From positions 1 through 5,414 of the forward strand of contig CABREZ010000091.1 of assembly GCA_902470035.1 (NCBI GenBank): a stretch of DNA of 5,414 nt. Direction: 5' to 3'. The stretch is from an uncultured Streptococcus sp. GTDB lineage: Bacteria; Bacillota; Bacilli; Lactobacillales; Streptococcaceae. Shown piece after piece: positions 1 through 5,262 of this stretch. The notes under the pieces were generated by a model. It saw nothing but the letters and a program-made list of their open reading frames with translations, did no database searches and was not told the origin of the DNA. Position numbers and translations under genes: made by a program. Every line of letters starts with the position of its first letter. Position 1 is the stretch's first letter.

Positions 1-18
1 GCGATTTTAAGGGGAATG

Positions 19-27
19 TGCTACAAT
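19..27 (+). promoter_or_regulatory. Extended -10 promoter element of the ACT-UPF0210 operon
   Basis: TG at 19-20, one base, then TACAAT at 22-27 form an extended -10 box (TGnTAnnnT), typical of streptococcal sigma-A promoters. Transcription would begin near 33-35, leaving a leader of about 24 nt with GGAG at 47-50 before the ATG at 58. The -35 box would fall at or beyond the left edge of the window, so it cannot be judged. Confidence 0.6.
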
Positions 28-57
28 GGAAGCAAATAGATAGAATGGAGCAGTGAA

Positions 58-324
58 ATGAAAGCAATTATTACAGTCGTTGGAAAAGACCAAAAAGGAA
101 TCGTAGCAGGTGTTGCGACTAAGGTGGCAGAGTTGGGACTCAATATCGATGATATTTCCCAAACCGTATTGGATGAGTACTTCACCATGATGGCGGTCGT
201 GACATCGGATGAGAAAAAAGATTTCACACAGCTTCGTTCAGAATTAGAAGAATTCGGTCAGTCTCTTCATGTAAAAATCAATATCCAGAGCGCAGCCATT
301 TTTGATGCCATGCACAATTTGTAA
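58..324 (+). CDS. Small ACT-domain protein, UPF0237 family
   Basis: This 88-residue protein is a single ACT domain with no catalytic domain attached. ACT domains are beta-alpha-beta-beta-alpha-beta folds that often bind amino acids and control enzymes. The first strand is MKAIITVVG (1-9). The glycine-containing loop and helix that usually carry the ligand site run over about 9-28 (GKDQKGIVAGVATKVAELGL), followed by the conserved NIDDISQTVLDEYFTM (29-44). The length is full for UPF0237, and the family has a well-conserved streptococcal member. The ATG at 58 is chosen because GGAG at 47-50 sits 7 nt upstream and the protein starts directly with strand 1. It ends 18 bp before the UPF0210 gene, with no terminator between, so the two are probably co-transcribed. 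A role in sensing a ligand for its partner is inference. It is sometimes described as GcvR-like, but it has only one ACT domain. Confidence 0.93.
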   Translation: MKAIITVVGKDQKGIVAGVATKVAELGLNIDDISQTVLDEYFTMMAVVTSDEKKDFTQLRSELEEFGQSLHVKINIQSAAIFDAMHNL

Positions 325-342
325 GATAGGGGTTGAGAATTT

Positions 343-1680
343 ATGGACATTAAACAGGTAACAGAAACCATTGCCATGATTGAGGAGCAGAACTTTGATG
401 TTCGGACCATCACCATGGGAATCTCCCTTCTAGATTGTATTGATCCAGATATCGATAAGGCGGCGGAAAAAGTCTACCAGAAGATTGTAACAAAGGCCAA
501 GGACTTAGTAGCTGTTGGGGATGAGATTGCAGCAGAACTCGGCATCCCGATTGTGAACAAGCGGGTTTCAGTCACTCCGATTTCCATTATCGGAGCGGCA
601 ACCAATGCGACAGACTATGTGCCCTTTGCTAAGGCGCTGGATCGTGCGGCTAAAGAGATCGGAATTAACTTTATCGGTGGCTTCTCAGCCCTGGTTCAAA
701 AAGGCTACCAAAAGGGGGATGAAATCCTCATCAATTCCATTCCTCGCGCCCTAGCAGAGACGGACTTTGTCTGCTCTTCAGTCAATATCGGATCGACCAA
801 GACGGGGATCAATATGACCGCGGTCCGAGACATGGGCCGTATCATTAAAGAAGCCTCCCAAGCAGATCCAACGGGGCCAGGGAAACTCGTTGTCTTTGCC
901 AATGCAGTAGAGGACAATCCTTTTATGGCGGGTGCCTTCCACGGTGTTGGTGAAGCGGATGTTGTCATCAACGTTGGGGTTTCAGGTCCTGGTGTCGTCC
1001 AACGGGCGATTGAAAAAGTTCCTGGTGCAAGCTTTGATGTCTTGGCTGAAACCGTCAAGAAGACAGCCTTCAAGATTACTCGTGTCGGGCAACTGGTTGG
1101 TCAAATGGCTAGTGAACGTCTCGGTGTTGAGTTTGGTATTGTCGATTTGTCTCTCGCGCCAACACCAGCTGTTGGGGATTCGGTTGCCCGTGTCCTTGAG
1201 GCTATGGGGCTTGAAGTAGTAGGAACCCATGGAACTACTGCAGCGCTCGCTCTGCTCAATGACCAAGTGAAAAAAGGCGGCATCATGGCTTGTAACCAAG
1301 TCGGTGGTTTGTCAGGTGCCTTCATTCCGGTCTCAGAAGATGAGGGGATGATTGCGGCAGTCCAGTCAGGTCATATCAACCTGGAAAAATTGGAAGCCAT
1401 GACAGCCATTTGTTCCGTCGGTCTGGACATGATAGCCATTCCAGCTGATACTCCATATACGACCATTGCGGCTATGATTGCCGATGAAGCAGCTATCGGA
1501 GTGATCAACCAAAAGACAACAGCGGTTCGGATTATCCCTTATGGAGAAGAGGGTGATATGTTAGAGCTTGGAGGACTTCTTGGCTCTGCTCCAGTGATGA
1601 AGGTCAACAAGGCTTCGTCAGCTGATTTTATTGCCCGTGGGGGTCAAATTCCGGCCCCAGTTCATAGTTTTAAAAACTAA
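343..1680 (+). CDS. UPF0210 (DUF711) family protein, function unknown
   Basis: A 445-residue soluble protein with no signal peptide or membrane segment, matching the full length of the UPF0210/DUF711 family. Recognisable blocks are RTITMGISLLDC (21-32), NKRVSVTPISII (72-83), the glycine-rich GGFSALVQKGY (112-122), FVCSSVNIGSTKTGINM (142-158), DLSLAPTPAVGDSVA (268-282), HGTTAAL (296-302) and the C-terminal RGGQIPAPVHS (432-442). Family structures are said to resemble the pyruvate formate-lyase/ribonucleotide reductase barrel, but no glycyl-radical RVxGY motif is visible here. Cysteines are at 32, 144, 317 and 357, with C144 in a conserved-looking block. No reaction is established to my knowledge. 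The ATG at 343 has AGGGG at 328-332, 10 nt upstream. It is the second gene of a unit with the ACT protein and is followed by a hairpin terminator. The repeated gene pairing suggests the ACT protein partners with or regulates it, which is inference. Confidence 0.93.
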   Translation: MDIKQVTETIAMIEEQNFDVRTITMGISLLDCIDPDIDKAAEKVYQKIVTKAKDLVAVGDEIAAELGIPIVNKRVSVTPISIIGAATNATDYVPFAKALDRAAKEIGINFIGGFSALVQKGYQKGDEILINSIPRALAETDFVCSSVNIGSTKTGINMTAVRDMGRIIKEASQADPTGPGKLVVFANAVEDNPFMAGAFHGVGEADVVINVGVSGPGVVQRAIEKVPGASFDVLAETVKKTAFKITRVGQLVGQMASERLGVEFGIVDLSLAPTPAVGDSVARVLEAMGLEVVGTHGTTAALALLNDQVKKGGIMACNQVGGLSGAFIPVSEDEGMIAAVQSGHINLEKLEAMTAICSVGLDMIAIPADTPYTTIAAMIADEAAIGVINQKTTAVRIIPYGEEGDMLELGGLLGSAPVMKVNKASSADFIARGGQIPAPVHSFKN

Positions 1681-1686
1681 AAAATG

Positions 1687-1720
1687 GCCCTGGAGCATAA
1701 TTTTTGCTCAGGGCTTTTAA
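1687..1720 (+). terminator. Rho-independent terminator after the UPF0210 gene
   Basis: GCCCTGGAGCA (1687-1697) pairs with TGCTCAGGGC (1705-1714) to give about 10 base pairs with one bulged G, a 7-nt loop (1698-1704), and TTTTAA (1715-1720) after the stem. It lies a few bases after the TAA at 1678-1680. The run of A just before the stem means the reverse strand would also show hairpin plus T-run, but no gene converges from the right. Confidence 0.85.
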
Positions 1721-1781
1721 TATTGACCAAGGTAGTGAAAGTGAATCTAGTGGTCATCGCTGCCAATTTCCTTATAAAAAA

Positions 1782-1790
1782 TGATATAAT
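1782..1790 (+). promoter_or_regulatory. Extended -10 promoter of the phosphatase-carboxypeptidase operon
   Basis: TG at 1782-1783, A, then a perfect TATAAT at 1785-1790 form an extended -10 box. The best -35 candidate is CTGCCA at 1760-1765 (4 of 6 matches, 19-nt spacer), which is weak and fits reliance on the TG extension. The expected start near 1797 gives a short leader of under 20 nt that holds AAAGGAG (1802-1808), 5 nt before the ATG at 1814. Confidence 0.8.
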
Positions 1791-1813
1791 AGAAGAACGT
1801 AAAAGGAGATTAC

Positions 1814-2530
1814 ATGGCGAAAACAAGATTATTTATTATTCGGCATGGAAAAACCATGTTTAATACGATAGGTCGTGCCCAAGGTTGGTCGGATACACCC
1901 CTGACTGCTCAAGGAGAAGAAGGTATCCGTGAATTGGGGGTTGGTTTGAGAGAATCTGGTTTGGACTTTGTCCGTGCTGTTTCCAGCGACTCCGGTCGCG
2001 CCATTCAAACCATGGGAATTGTTTTAGACGAGCTTGGGCTAACAGATCAGATTCCTTATACGTTCAACAAAAAGATCCGGGAATGGTGTTTTGGAAGTTT
2101 TGATGGCGCCTATGGAGGAGAGCTTTTCCGTGGAGTCGTTCCCCGTGTTCTGGATATAGAAGACTACAAGAAGTTAACACTAGAAGAGTTAGCGAATGGG
2201 ATTTACCAAGTGGATACAGCCGGATGGGCTGAACCGTGGGATGTGTTGAAAAAACGCATTGTAGATGGCTTTGAAGAGATTGCTAAAGAAGTCGAAGCCA
2301 AGGGTGGTGGAAATTCCCTAGTTGTCAGTCATAGCATGACCATCGGTTCCTTTGTATGTATTTTAAATCCAGAAATTGTATTGGATCCAAGGGTTGAAAA
2401 TGGTAGTGTCACCCTCGTCGAATACGAAAATGGACACTTCTCGATCCAAACCATCGGAGATGAGTCTTATCGCAAGCTGGGTGCTAACTGGTTAGCAACC
2501 CACTCAGAAGAACTTGATGTAAAAAAATAA
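1814..2530 (+). CDS. Histidine phosphatase (phosphoglycerate-mutase-like), copy 1
   Basis: A 238-residue cytoplasmic histidine-phosphatase-superfamily protein. The active-site signature RHGKT is at 10-14, with H11 the residue that would be phosphorylated. R62 in SSDSGRAIQT, E90 in REWCFGSFDG and the second histidine H173 in VVSHS complete the expected set. Such enzymes are often named GpmB or phosphoglycerate mutase. The RAQGWSDTPLT block (21-31), instead of the RFTGWxDVxL of true glycolytic dPGM, points to a phosphatase of unknown substrate, and glycolytic GpmA is probably encoded elsewhere. AAAGGAG at 1802-1808 is 5 nt before the ATG. The gene is first in its unit. The next gene, 41 bp on, is a paralog about 63% identical by ungapped hand alignment of the first 230 residues. 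Copy 1 has SHS where copy 2 has SHG, and a longer lysine-ending tail. Confidence 0.92.
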   Translation: MAKTRLFIIRHGKTMFNTIGRAQGWSDTPLTAQGEEGIRELGVGLRESGLDFVRAVSSDSGRAIQTMGIVLDELGLTDQIPYTFNKKIREWCFGSFDGAYGGELFRGVVPRVLDIEDYKKLTLEELANGIYQVDTAGWAEPWDVLKKRIVDGFEEIAKEVEAKGGGNSLVVSHSMTIGSFVCILNPEIVLDPRVENGSVTLVEYENGHFSIQTIGDESYRKLGANWLATHSEELDVKK

Positions 2531-2571
2531 GATACCTTATATAAGAAGATAACAATTGCAGGAGGATAAAA

Positions 2572-3270
2572 ATGGCAAAGACAAAATTGTATATTGCCCG
2601 TCACGGAAAAACCATGTTTAATACGATCGGTCGCGCCCAAGGTTGGTCCGATAGTCCCTTGACGGAAGCTGGTGAACGAGGGATTCATGAATTAGGAATT
2701 GGTCTGCGTGAGGCAGGGATTCAGTTCCAACAAGCCGTGTCCAGTGACTCTGGCCGAACCATTCAAACTATGGGGATTGTGCTAGAAGAATTAGGGCTAA
2801 CGGGTAAAATTCCTTATCACTATGATAAACGCATCCGCGAATGGTGTTTTGGAAGTTTTGACGGCGCCTATGATGGAGAACTCTTTATGGGGGTTCTGCC
2901 ACGTGTCTTTCGGGTCGATGATTTCCATCATTTGAGCTTGATGGAGTTGGCTGAAGGGATTGTCGAAGTGGATACAGCAGGCTGGGCAGAGTCTTGGGAA
3001 ACTCTTCGCGATCGAATTTTGGAAGGCTTTACGGCAATTGCCAAGGATGTTGAGTCTCAAGGTGGTGGCAATGCCATCGTGGTTAGTCATGGGATGACCA
3101 TAAGCACCCTGATTTACTTGATTGATCCAAAAGCCTTCAAAGAATTGGTCTTGGACAATGGTAGTGTGACCGTTATCGAATATGAAAATGGACAATTTAA
3201 ACTGGAAGCCGTTGGGGATCTGTCATACCGCCAGGTTGGAGCGCAATTGTTAGAGGGAAATCATGACTAA
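2572..3270 (+). CDS. Histidine phosphatase (phosphoglycerate-mutase-like), copy 2
   Basis: A 232-residue tandem paralog of the preceding gene with the same catalytic set: RHGKT 10-14 (H11), R62 in SSDSGRTIQT, E90 in REWCFGSFDG and H173 in VVSHG. The histidine-glycine context at 173-174 is the commoner form in the superfamily. Identity to copy 1 is very high around the active-site blocks (residues 10-30 and 88-100) and low at 111-120, 180-195 and the C-terminus, as expected if the two differ in substrate or partner. AGGAGG at 2560-2565 lies 6 nt before the ATG. No terminator or good promoter separates it from copy 1, so they are probably co-transcribed. Its last 8 bases overlap the start of the carboxypeptidase gene, which suggests translational coupling. 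The substrate is unknown, and glycolytic mutase activity is unlikely but not excluded. Confidence 0.92.
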   Translation: MAKTKLYIARHGKTMFNTIGRAQGWSDSPLTEAGERGIHELGIGLREAGIQFQQAVSSDSGRTIQTMGIVLEELGLTGKIPYHYDKRIREWCFGSFDGAYDGELFMGVLPRVFRVDDFHHLSLMELAEGIVEVDTAGWAESWETLRDRILEGFTAIAKDVESQGGGNAIVVSHGMTISTLIYLIDPKAFKELVLDNGSVTVIEYENGQFKLEAVGDLSYRQVGAQLLEGNHD

Positions 3271-4036
3271 ATACAAACTTGCCAAGAAAAGAGAAAAGAA
3301 AGTTAGCTGGATCGTGCTCTGCTGTTTAGGCCTCTGTCTGATCGGAGCAGGAGTGGGTATTTTCTATTTGAAACCTCAATGGCTTCAGATGAGCGCTGTG
3401 GAAGATAAAAAAGTAAAAACAACCACACCAAAAAAGGTTGAGAAAAAGGAAGAAAAACCTAAGACAGACCTTCCCCAAGTTTCTACTAAGGATTGGAACC
3501 TAGTCTTAGTCAATCGGGACAACAAGTTAGCCGAGTTGAACCCTCAGCTAGTCGATGTTGAAGAAATCAAGGTGGATAGTCGGATTGCAGAACAAACCAA
3601 ACAGTTTCTAGCGGCGGCTAGAGCCATTGCTCCAGAAGAATCCTTGATTTCGGGTTATCGAAGTGTAGAGGAGCAAACGGAACTCTACAATGAGCAGGTG
3701 GCTCAATTAGAAGCTACAGGCCTACCTCATGAAGAGGCAGAACGTCAAGCGCAAGCTCAGGTACAGGTTCCAGGAGCTAGTGAGCACCAGACAGGCCTTG
3801 CGATTGATATGAGTGCCCCAAATGGGCTGTCCGAAGAGGTGGTGCAACAAATTATTGCCTTGGCGCCACAATATGGGTTTGTTCTCCGTTATCCAGAAGG
3901 GAAAAACGCGATCACGGGTGTGGACTATGAAAACTGGCATTTCCGCTACGTCGGTGTAGAAAATGCCCAGTATATGGTCAAGCACCAACTGGTCTTAGAA
4001 GAATATATTCAAAAGCTGAAAGAAGCAGGTTTATAG
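3263..4036 (+). CDS. Membrane-anchored VanY/LdcB-family zinc carboxypeptidase
   Basis: A 257-residue cell-wall peptidase of the M15B (VanY/LdcB/DacB-like) family, expected to trim the terminal D-alanine of peptidoglycan stem peptides on the outer face of the membrane. A basic N-terminus (1-13) precedes one hydrophobic segment (about 15-36). No lipobox or clear cleavage site is seen, so it is probably an N-in anchored protein. A Lys/Glu/Thr/Pro linker follows (48-70), then the catalytic domain: LVNRDN (82-87), SGYRSVEEQ (130-138), the zinc motif SEHQTGLAID (S173, H175, D182) and ENWHFRYVG, with E223 as likely base and H226 as third zinc ligand. AGAGGG at 3252-3257 lies 5 nt before the ATG at 3263, which overlaps the upstream gene by 8 bp in another frame. 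D,D- versus L,D-specificity cannot be told from sequence. It is not VanY of a vancomycin cluster, as no van genes are present. Confidence 0.9.
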   Translation: MTKYKLAKKREKKVSWIVLCCLGLCLIGAGVGIFYLKPQWLQMSAVEDKKVKTTTPKKVEKKEEKPKTDLPQVSTKDWNLVLVNRDNKLAELNPQLVDVEEIKVDSRIAEQTKQFLAAARAIAPEESLISGYRSVEEQTELYNEQVAQLEATGLPHEEAERQAQAQVQVPGASEHQTGLAIDMSAPNGLSEEVVQQIIALAPQYGFVLRYPEGKNAITGVDYENWHFRYVGVENAQYMVKHQLVLEEYIQKLKEAGL

Positions 4037-4072
4037 TTTTTTTCAGCCTAGTATCGGTCTTAAGAATGATTT

Positions 4073-4099
4073 TTAGCACTCTTTAAAAAAGAGTGCTAA
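4073..4099 (+). promoter_or_regulatory. CIRCE operator 1 (perfect), HrcA binding site
   Basis: TTAGCACTC (4073-4081), a 9-base spacer and GAGTGCTAA (4091-4099) match the CIRCE consensus exactly, with both arms perfectly complementary. CIRCE is the operator bound by HrcA, which represses class I heat-shock genes at normal temperature. This copy lies 17 bp upstream of the hrcA -35 box and 36 bp after the carboxypeptidase stop codon. Confidence 0.97.
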
Positions 4100-4105
4100 T
4101 TTTTT
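4073..4105 (+). terminator. Probable intrinsic terminator formed by CIRCE 1
   Basis: In RNA the CIRCE arms extend inward by TTT/AAA to give a 12-bp perfect stem (4073-4084 with 4088-4099) and a 3-nt A loop, followed at once by T6 (4100-4105). It sits just after the carboxypeptidase gene, and I see no other terminator for that operon before the hrcA promoter. The stem is fairly A/T-rich, with four G-C pairs, so strength is uncertain. Confidence 0.6.
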
Positions 4106-4116
4106 GGATTTTTTTC

Positions 4117-4144
4117 TTGACTTTCTTTTGAGAGGGTGTATAAT
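4117..4144 (+). promoter_or_regulatory. hrcA-grpE operon promoter (sigma-A type)
   Basis: The -35 box is TTGACT (4117-4122, 5 of 6) and the -10 box is a perfect TATAAT (4139-4144), with a 16-nt spacer. Transcription should start near 4150-4152, a few bases before CIRCE 2. The promoter is therefore bracketed by two HrcA sites, fitting autorepression that is released on heat shock. No CtsR-type GGTCAAA direct repeat is seen here. Confidence 0.92.
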
Positions 4145-4155
4145 AGAATCATGGT

Positions 4156-4182
4156 TTAGCACTTGAGTGTTTAGAGTGCTAA
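4156..4182 (+). promoter_or_regulatory. CIRCE operator 2 (one mismatch), HrcA binding site
   Basis: TTAGCACTT (4156-4164), 9 bases, then GAGTGCTAA (4174-4182). Only the last base of the left arm departs from consensus (T for C at 4164). It begins a few bases after the predicted transcription start, so HrcA bound here would block initiation. It would also form a hairpin in the leader RNA, with a G-U pair at the mismatch. Confidence 0.95.
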
Positions 4183-4203
4183 AAACGAAAGAGAGGTGAG
4201 GTC

Positions 4204-5238
4204 ATGGTTACAGAACGTCAAAATGAGATTTTAAATCTTGTCGTCGATATCTTTACCAAGACCCACGAACCGGTCGGTTCAAAAGCACTACAAGATGTCA
4301 TTCAATCCAGTAGTGCGACCATCCGAAACGACATGGCTGCTCTCGAAAAGCAAGGCTTATTAGAAAAGGCCCATACTTCGAGTGGTCGAATGCCTAGCCG
4401 AGCTGGTTTCCAATATTTTGTTCAGAACTCGCTTGATCTAGAGTTGATTGATGAGCAAGATGTCTACCAGGTAGTGAAGGCCTTTGATTTCGAAGCCTTT
4501 AAGTTAGACGATATCTTGGATGCTACGGCCAAGTTACTAGCCCAGATGACGGGCTACACTGCAGTGATTCAGGATGTGGAGCCGACACGGCAGCGCTTGA
4601 CGGGGTTTGAGATTGTTCCATTATCCAACCATGATGCCTTAGCAGTTCTGACCTTGGATGAATCAAAGCCTGTCACCGTACAATTTGCCATTCCAAAAAA
4701 TTTCTTAACCAGTGATTTGGAAATCTTCCATCAGCTGGTTCAAGAACGCTTCATTGGAAATACGGTCTTGGATATCCACTACCGCTTGCGGACAGAGATT
4801 CCACAGATTGTACAGCGCTATTTCAAGACGACAGACAATGTCTTGGATCTCTTTGATTACGTCTTCTCGCAACTGTTTCAAGAACTGGTCTTTGTAGAAG
4901 GAAAGGTTTCATCTTTGAGTTATGCCGATCTTCAGACCTATCAGTTCTTAGATAATCCCCAACACGTAGCCTTGGAGTTACGAGGGGGGATGCCAGAAGA
5001 CCAAATGACTCAGATCCTGGTTGCGGAGTCCCAAGAGAAGGCCTTGAAAAATGTGACGGTGATTAGCCACAAGTTCTTAGTTCCTTATCGTGGGATGGCC
5101 CTCATGCATGTGATTGGTCCCGTAGAGATGGACTACAGGCGTGTGATAAGCCTGGTCAATGTTATCGGCCGAGTACTGGTCATGAAGTTAACGGATTACT
5201 ACCGTTACCTCAACAGCAACCATTATGAAGTAAATTAA
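4204..5238 (+). CDS. hrcA: Heat-inducible transcription repressor HrcA
   Basis: HrcA binds CIRCE operators as a dimer and represses the dnaK and groE operons; folding by GroEL keeps it active, so stress relieves repression. The 344-residue length is normal for streptococci. The N-terminal winged helix covers about 1-73, with MVTERQNEIL at the start, the DNA-reading region SSSATIRNDMAALEKQGLL (35-53) and the family signature HTSSGRMPSRAGFQYFV (57-73). The rest should be the GAF-like domain with its inserted dimerisation segment, ending in LVNVIGRVLVMKLTDYYRYL. The ATG at 4204 follows a GAGAGGTGAGG ribosome site (4191-4201) and gives the canonical N-terminus. Two CIRCE sites flank the promoter just upstream, showing autoregulation. 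grpE follows 24 bp later, as first partner of the expected hrcA-grpE-dnaK-dnaJ operon. The gene is intact. Confidence 0.97.
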   Translation: MVTERQNEILNLVVDIFTKTHEPVGSKALQDVIQSSSATIRNDMAALEKQGLLEKAHTSSGRMPSRAGFQYFVQNSLDLELIDEQDVYQVVKAFDFEAFKLDDILDATAKLLAQMTGYTAVIQDVEPTRQRLTGFEIVPLSNHDALAVLTLDESKPVTVQFAIPKNFLTSDLEIFHQLVQERFIGNTVLDIHYRLRTEIPQIVQRYFKTTDNVLDLFDYVFSQLFQELVFVEGKVSSLSYADLQTYQFLDNPQHVALELRGGMPEDQMTQILVAESQEKALKNVTVISHKFLVPYRGMALMHVIGPVEMDYRRVISLVNVIGRVLVMKLTDYYRYLNSNHYEVN

Positions 5239-5247
5239 GACCAAATG

Positions 5248-5256
5248 AAAGGGGTG
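5248..5256 (+). promoter_or_regulatory. Ribosome binding site that selects the grpE TTG start
   Basis: AAAGGGGTG at 5248-5256 is the only Shine-Dalgarno-like sequence between hrcA and grpE. Its G-run ends 8 nt before the TTG at 5263, a normal spacing. The in-frame ATG at 5245 lies upstream of it without a site of its own, and the in-frame GTG at 5254 lies inside it. Confidence 0.7.
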
Positions 5257-5262
5257 TATGCC

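Noticed and set aside
1..18. 3' end of an upstream gene (TAA at 8-10)
   Set aside because: Two codons before a stop cannot identify a gene; nothing else supports it.
705..1299. Open frames of 95-122 codons on both strands inside the UPF0210 gene
   Set aside because: They lie wholly inside a full-length, well-recognised gene, match no family I know, and lack suitable ribosome sites; they follow from its codon usage.
2531..2571. Separate promoter or terminator between the two phosphatase genes
   Set aside because: Only a weak TATAAG (2540-2545) with no -35 partner and no hairpin plus T-run is present; co-transcription is simpler.
2797..3195. 132-codon reverse-strand open frame inside phosphatase copy 2
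   Set aside because: It is antisense to conserved catalytic motifs, has no promoter or ribosome site I can see, and its protein looks like no known family.
1814..3270. Glycolytic phosphoglycerate mutase (gpmA) for either phosphatase gene
   Set aside because: The RAQGWSDxPLT block and the REWCFGSFDG context differ from the RFTGWxDVxL-type sequence of true dPGM, so only the superfamily is called.
3305..3373. Lipoprotein signal in the carboxypeptidase
   Set aside because: The cysteines at residues 20, 21 and 25 lie in the hydrophobic segment but lack the small residue at -1 required for a lipobox.
3722..3988. 88-codon reverse-strand open frame inside the carboxypeptidase gene
   Set aside because: It is the antisense of the zinc-binding region, where codons are fixed by the conserved protein; no independent support.
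4037..4203. CtsR binding site near the hrcA promoter
   Set aside because: No GGTCAAA heptamer direct repeat is found; control here is explained by the two CIRCE sites.
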